Shown here: positions 61,356 through 64,000 of the stretch, piece after piece
Position numbering within the stretch: the stretch's first letter is position 1
Layout of the letters: each line of letters opens with the position of its first letter
NCBI GenBank assembly: GCA_029981855.1
Contig: JARRCS010000024.1
Coordinates: 1-64,000, forward strand
Length of the DNA stretch: 64,000 nt
Source: Halanaerobiales bacterium
Lineage (GTDB): Bacteria; Bacillota; Halanaerobiia; Halanaerobiales; DTU029
Direction of reading: 5' to 3'
Position numbers and translations under genes: made by a program
The notes under the pieces: model-generated
Told to the model about the DNA's origin: nothing
The model's input: the letters and a program-made list of their open reading frames with translations, nothing else
Databases searched by the model: none

Positions 61356-61700
61356 TTAATCCTTTTTTTGATTAGCTACATATGTAATGACATCTACATC
61401 TTCAATGGTAATTAAACCTTCTTTAACCATTTCCTTTACTTCCGGAAGAATTGTTTCAATCTTTTCAGCTTTGTCCACAACTTCAATTATCAGGGGAAGA
61501 TCTTCTGATAATTGTAAGATATGGGCGCTCTTAATTCTACTATTTAGACCAAATCCCTCAATTCCCCTTACTACTGTTGCCCCGGCAAGTCCTGCTTTCT
61601 TGAACTTTTTGATTAAGGCATGGTAAAGTGGTTCATGACCCCATTTATCGGTTTCCCCAATATATATTTTTAATATCTTTCCTTTACCCATAATTCCCAT
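61356..61700 (-). CDS. DUF190 family protein
   Basis: A 114-residue protein resembling PII-like folds: 'LKIYIGETDKWGHEPLYHALIKKFKKAGLAGATVVRGIEGFG' and 'LPLIIEVVDKAEKIETILPEVKEMV'. DUF190 genes are regular neighbours of crcB fluoride channels, as here, though their role is unproven. ATG 61700 follows AAAGGAGG. It is 132 bases downstream of crcB on the same strand. Confidence 0.9.
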   Translation of the reverse strand: MGIMGKGKILKIYIGETDKWGHEPLYHALIKKFKKAGLAGATVVRGIEGFGLNSRIKSAHILQLSEDLPLIIEVVDKAEKIETILPEVKEMVKEGLITIEDVDVITYVANQKKD

Positions 61701-61832
61701 TAAGAAACCTCCTTTCGTTTTTTTTTAGGAATTTCTTAAATTTATTTTTGATGATGAGCAATTATTCTTTTATACTTTAAGAATTTCTTTACTGAAACAT
61801 TATGCTAGCGGTTGAAAAATATACATTTATTA

Positions 61833-62207
61833 TCAAATGGTTCTACCGATTATAATACCTATCATAACAGAAATTAATCCCAGTATCAAATTAGCTAAAA
61901 TATTAACACCGGCAAAAAGGACCTCTTTATCTTCTAAAAGCATCATTGTTTCATAACCAAAAGTAGAAAAAGTGGTTAGTGCTCCGAGAAATCCCGTAGT
62001 TATAGCGACTCTCAAATAAGGGTGGGTAATACCCTTTTCCAGGAAAATAGTCATAATTAATCCCAGTAAAAAAGATCCAATCATATTAACCGTTAAAGTA
62101 CCATAAGGAAGGACACTTTCCCATCTGGTTTCTACCCATTTTGAAATGCTGTAACGGCTAATTGCTCCCAAAAATCCACCAAATCCAATATAAATTAGTT
62201 TTAACAT
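61833..62207 (-). CDS. crcB: fluoride ion channel CrcB (Fluc)
   Basis: A 124-residue four-helix protein that exports fluoride as a dual-topology dimer. Motifs: 'GGFLGAISRYSISK', 'YGTLTVNMIGSFLLG' (Asn on the pore) and 'TGFLGALTTFSTFGYE' (phenylalanine box and sodium-site region). ATG follows AAAGGAG. It is controlled by a fluoride riboswitch about 155 bases upstream. Confidence 0.95.
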   Translation of the reverse strand: MLKLIYIGFGGFLGAISRYSISKWVETRWESVLPYGTLTVNMIGSFLLGLIMTIFLEKGITHPYLRVAITTGFLGALTTFSTFGYETMMLLEDKEVLFAGVNILANLILGLISVMIGIIIGRTI

Positions 62208-62361
62208 TTTCTGGCTCCTTTCTTTGCTTATTATAGTTATGGTAATCGCCTAATAAATACTAACCCGTAAAAAATCAATCTTTGGTTAATAATTTCTCTG
62301 GTTCCCAACCGGTATAACGCCAGATTTACCACCTTCTTTCAAAGAAAATTTTCTGAAAAAG

Positions 62362-62397
62362 AAAAAACCCCTGTTTAGTCTAAAAGACCAAACAGGA
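62362..62397 (-). terminator. expression-platform terminator of the fluoride riboswitch
   Basis: On the minus strand CCTGTTTGGTC (from 62397) pairs with GACTAAACAGG, followed by GGTTTTTTC. It begins within the last paired bases of the aptamer, so ligand binding and terminator formation would compete. Confidence 0.8.
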
Positions 62398-62442
62398 GCC
62401 ATTATCCATAATTAGGAAATTTTTGGCGAGCCCCATCACCAT
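62390..62442 (-). ncRNA. fluoride riboswitch (crcB motif) aptamer
   Basis: On the minus strand the sequence starts with GGTGATGGGGCTCGCC (62440-62425), continues with AAAAATTTCC, and ends with GGATAATGGCTCCTG (to about 62393). This matches the fluoride aptamer pattern: conserved GGxGATGG, a CGCC pairing and a late TGGCTCC pairing back to form the pseudoknot. An intrinsic terminator follows and crcB is next, so fluoride would favour readthrough. Confidence 0.88.
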
Positions 62443-62783
62443 ATAATTTAAAAATATATTATATAACTAGTTTATAAAAGTCAAGTGTTAAAAGTAAATT
62501 TATTTTGAAAGATTAACATAAATTTCTGCTAAGTTAATTTTGCTTATTCACACAGATTATTTTTTCGTAAATCTGTTTGTTCTTTCACCATTAGCTCGTC
62601 TGGAGTAATCTTCTTTAAATTCAGATCATCTTTATACCCCGGTAAATAAGGGTATATGTATCAGAATATAATATTTTTAAGTCAAATTAAATAATTGTCT
62701 GAATTTTATGAGGGGCTTTTCGAGCGGATTCCTAGGTAAGTTTGCTTAAATTTGTAGAATAGAGTGTTGACAGGTGCTACCTA

Positions 62784-62812
62784 TTGTATTAACTCTGTAA
62801 AACTGATATAAT
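62784..62812 (+). promoter_or_regulatory. candidate promoter of the flavodiiron gene
   Basis: TTGTAT (62784-62789), 17 bases, TATAAT (62807-62812), about 70 bases before the start. A TTGACA at 62767 is too far from this -10. Bases 62443-62766 show no gene. Confidence 0.5.
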
Positions 62813-62883
62813 GTCTAATAAGGTAACTATTTGATAAATATCGTTAAAGTCGATAAAATGATTAAAAAAAACAGGAGGCTGGT

Positions 62884-64000
62884 ATGAAGGCGATTAAGTT
62901 AACTGAAGGTATATATTGGGTTGGTGGAATCGACTGGGACTTAAGGAATTTTCACGGCTATAAAACTCAACGGGGTTCAACCTATAATGCCTATCTGATT
63001 GTTGATGAAAAGATAACCTTGATTGATACCGTCAAACATTATCTTTATGATGAGATGCTCGAGAGAATATCCAGCGTTATTAACCCTGCTGATATTGATT
63101 ACATAATTTCCAACCATGTAGAGATGGACCATTCAGGTGGATTGCCCAAAATAATGAAACAAGCAAAGAATGCCACCTTATTTACTTCACCTAGAGGAGA
63201 AGCTGGGTTAAAGCAACATTATGATTATAAAAACTGGCAGTTAGAGGTGATAAAACCGGGTGTTTCACTTGACCTGGGCCGGAGGAGCCTTGATTTTATT
63301 CTAACCCCGATGGTTCACTGGCCGGATAATATGGTAACCTATCTACCTGAAGAAAAACTACTCTTTTCTAATGATGCTTTTGGGCAGCATTATGCTTCAC
63401 CCGAGAGATTTGATGATCAGGTGCCACTTGAGATCGTCCTGGAAGAAGCAAAGAAGTATTATGCGAATATAGTTATGCCTTATGGCAGTCAGGTCCAACG
63501 CGTGCTGGAAAATATTGAAAAAATGAATCTGGAAATCGATATAATCGCTCCTTCTCATGGGGTTATCTGGAGGAAAAATTTAGCAAAAATAATAGAATTA
63601 TATAAAAGATGGTCTTCCAATCAGGTAAAGAAGGAAGCTCTGATTGTTTATGATACTATGTGGGGTTCAACAGAGAAGATAGCCTATGCACTTCTCGATT
63701 TCTTTGCAGCAAAAGGTATTAAGGCAACAATTAAGAATTTGAAGGTTAATCATATCTCTGATATTATACCCTGTGTACTGGATGCGCAATATATCTGTGT
63801 GGGTTCACCAACACTAAATAATAATATGCTGCCTACGGTAGCCTCCTTCCTTACCTATTTGAAGGGTTTATCCTCCGGGGGAAGAAAGGCGATAGCTTTC
63901 GGTTCTTACGGTTGGAGTGGACAGAGTGTTGGTCAGATAGCCGGAATGCTGGAAGAAGCGAAATTTAATGTTATTGACCAGATTAAATTACAATATGTTC
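62884..64000 (+). CDS. flavodiiron protein (FprA-type oxygen reductase), 3' end outside the window
   Basis: 372 residues are visible before the edge; the family is about 400. The N-terminal metallo-beta-lactamase-like domain has the diiron ligands His-x-Glu-x-Asp-His in 'SNHVEMDHSGGLP', His in 'TPMVHWPDNM', Asp in 'FSNDAFGQHYASPE' and His in 'PSHGVIW'. The flavodoxin domain begins at 'EALIVYDTMWGSTEKIAYAL' (FMN phosphate loop). It reduces oxygen to water, or nitric oxide, and protects anaerobes. ATG follows AACAGGAGGCTGGT. It reads on with no stop through base 64000. Confidence 0.95.
   Translation, partial: MKAIKLTEGIYWVGGIDWDLRNFHGYKTQRGSTYNAYLIVDEKITLIDTVKHYLYDEMLERISSVINPADIDYIISNHVEMDHSGGLPKIMKQAKNATLFTSPRGEAGLKQHYDYKNWQLEVIKPGVSLDLGRRSLDFILTPMVHWPDNMVTYLPEEKLLFSNDAFGQHYASPERFDDQVPLEIVLEEAKKYYANIVMPYGSQVQRVLENIEKMNLEIDIIAPSHGVIWRKNLAKIIELYKRWSSNQVKKEALIVYDTMWGSTEKIAYALLDFFAAKGIKATIKNLKVNHISDIIPCVLDAQYICVGSPTLNNNMLPTVASFLTYLKGLSSGGRKAIAFGSYGWSGQSVGQIAGMLEEAKFNVIDQIKLQYV

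Noticed and set aside
62767-62772. TTGACA as a -35 box for the flavodiiron gene
   Set aside because: It is 34 bases from the TATAAT; TTGTAT at 62784 has correct spacing.

Overview
This window looks like chromosomal DNA from an anaerobic, low-to-mid GC Firmicute that both sporulates and has an outer membrane. Sporulation is suggested by a cotJABC coat operon, a Spo0E-like phosphatase and a spore-type Lon protease. An outer membrane is suggested by a LolD/FtsX export operon that ends in a LolA-like carrier and a beta-barrel protein finishing in a phenylalanine beta-signal. This combination points to a Halanaerobiales-like lineage. That placement is inference from gene content; there is no rRNA in the window.

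Layout. 1-8.4 kb is housekeeping: TPR protein, MscS channel, DUF951, ychF, rpsF-ssb-rpsR, DUF2232, rplI and spore Lon, with two copies of an IS200/IS605-like palindromic element placed exactly at the starts of DUF951 and lon. 8.4-14.4 kb is a TetR-controlled envelope export operon, followed by a Gfo/Idh/MocA dehydrogenase. 15.7-23.3 kb is a LacI-controlled ribose-type ABC transporter cluster with a DUF4432 epimerase and a cupin-type isomerase. It is bounded by a 195-bp collapsed copy of its own right end, which runs into the 3' end of dnaB. 23.3-31 kb holds dnaB, a DnaD-like gene, purB, purA, purD and cysE. 31.3-37.3 kb is an IclR-linked TAXI-TRAP transporter operon that carries an EPSP-synthase paralogue.

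37.5-47.8 kb is the most unusual locus. A degenerate ABC-ATPase/GAF/histidine-kinase fusion, interrupted by an in-frame amber codon, is followed by an ANTAR response regulator. Next comes a promoter, two hairpins with similar ATGG loops, an intrinsic terminator, a glycyl-radical activase, a sugar-type ABC transporter and a glycyl radical enzyme. The enzyme is encoded as two separate genes: a 765-residue body with Cys451/Glu453 and an 86-residue glycyl-radical subunit with Gly62. I read this as a sensory kinase and RNA-binding antiterminator that switch on uptake and radical-based dehydration of an unidentified sugar-like or polyol-like compound. The permease gene carries a frameshift in a T tract, so part of the locus may be decaying or affected by sequence error.

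49.3-55.9 kb is an accessory island of small toxin-antitoxin modules (HigBA, MNT-HEPN, two RHH-PIN pairs, XRE/ImmA/PIN-like) separated by related imperfect palindromes that resemble integron attC sites, plus fragments of an AAA ATPase and an IS1634-type transposase. 55.9-64 kb returns to core functions: cysK, cotJABC, GntR-nagA-nagB, a fluoride riboswitch with crcB and DUF190, and a flavodiiron protein cut by the window edge. No tRNA, rRNA, CRISPR array or replication origin was recognised.
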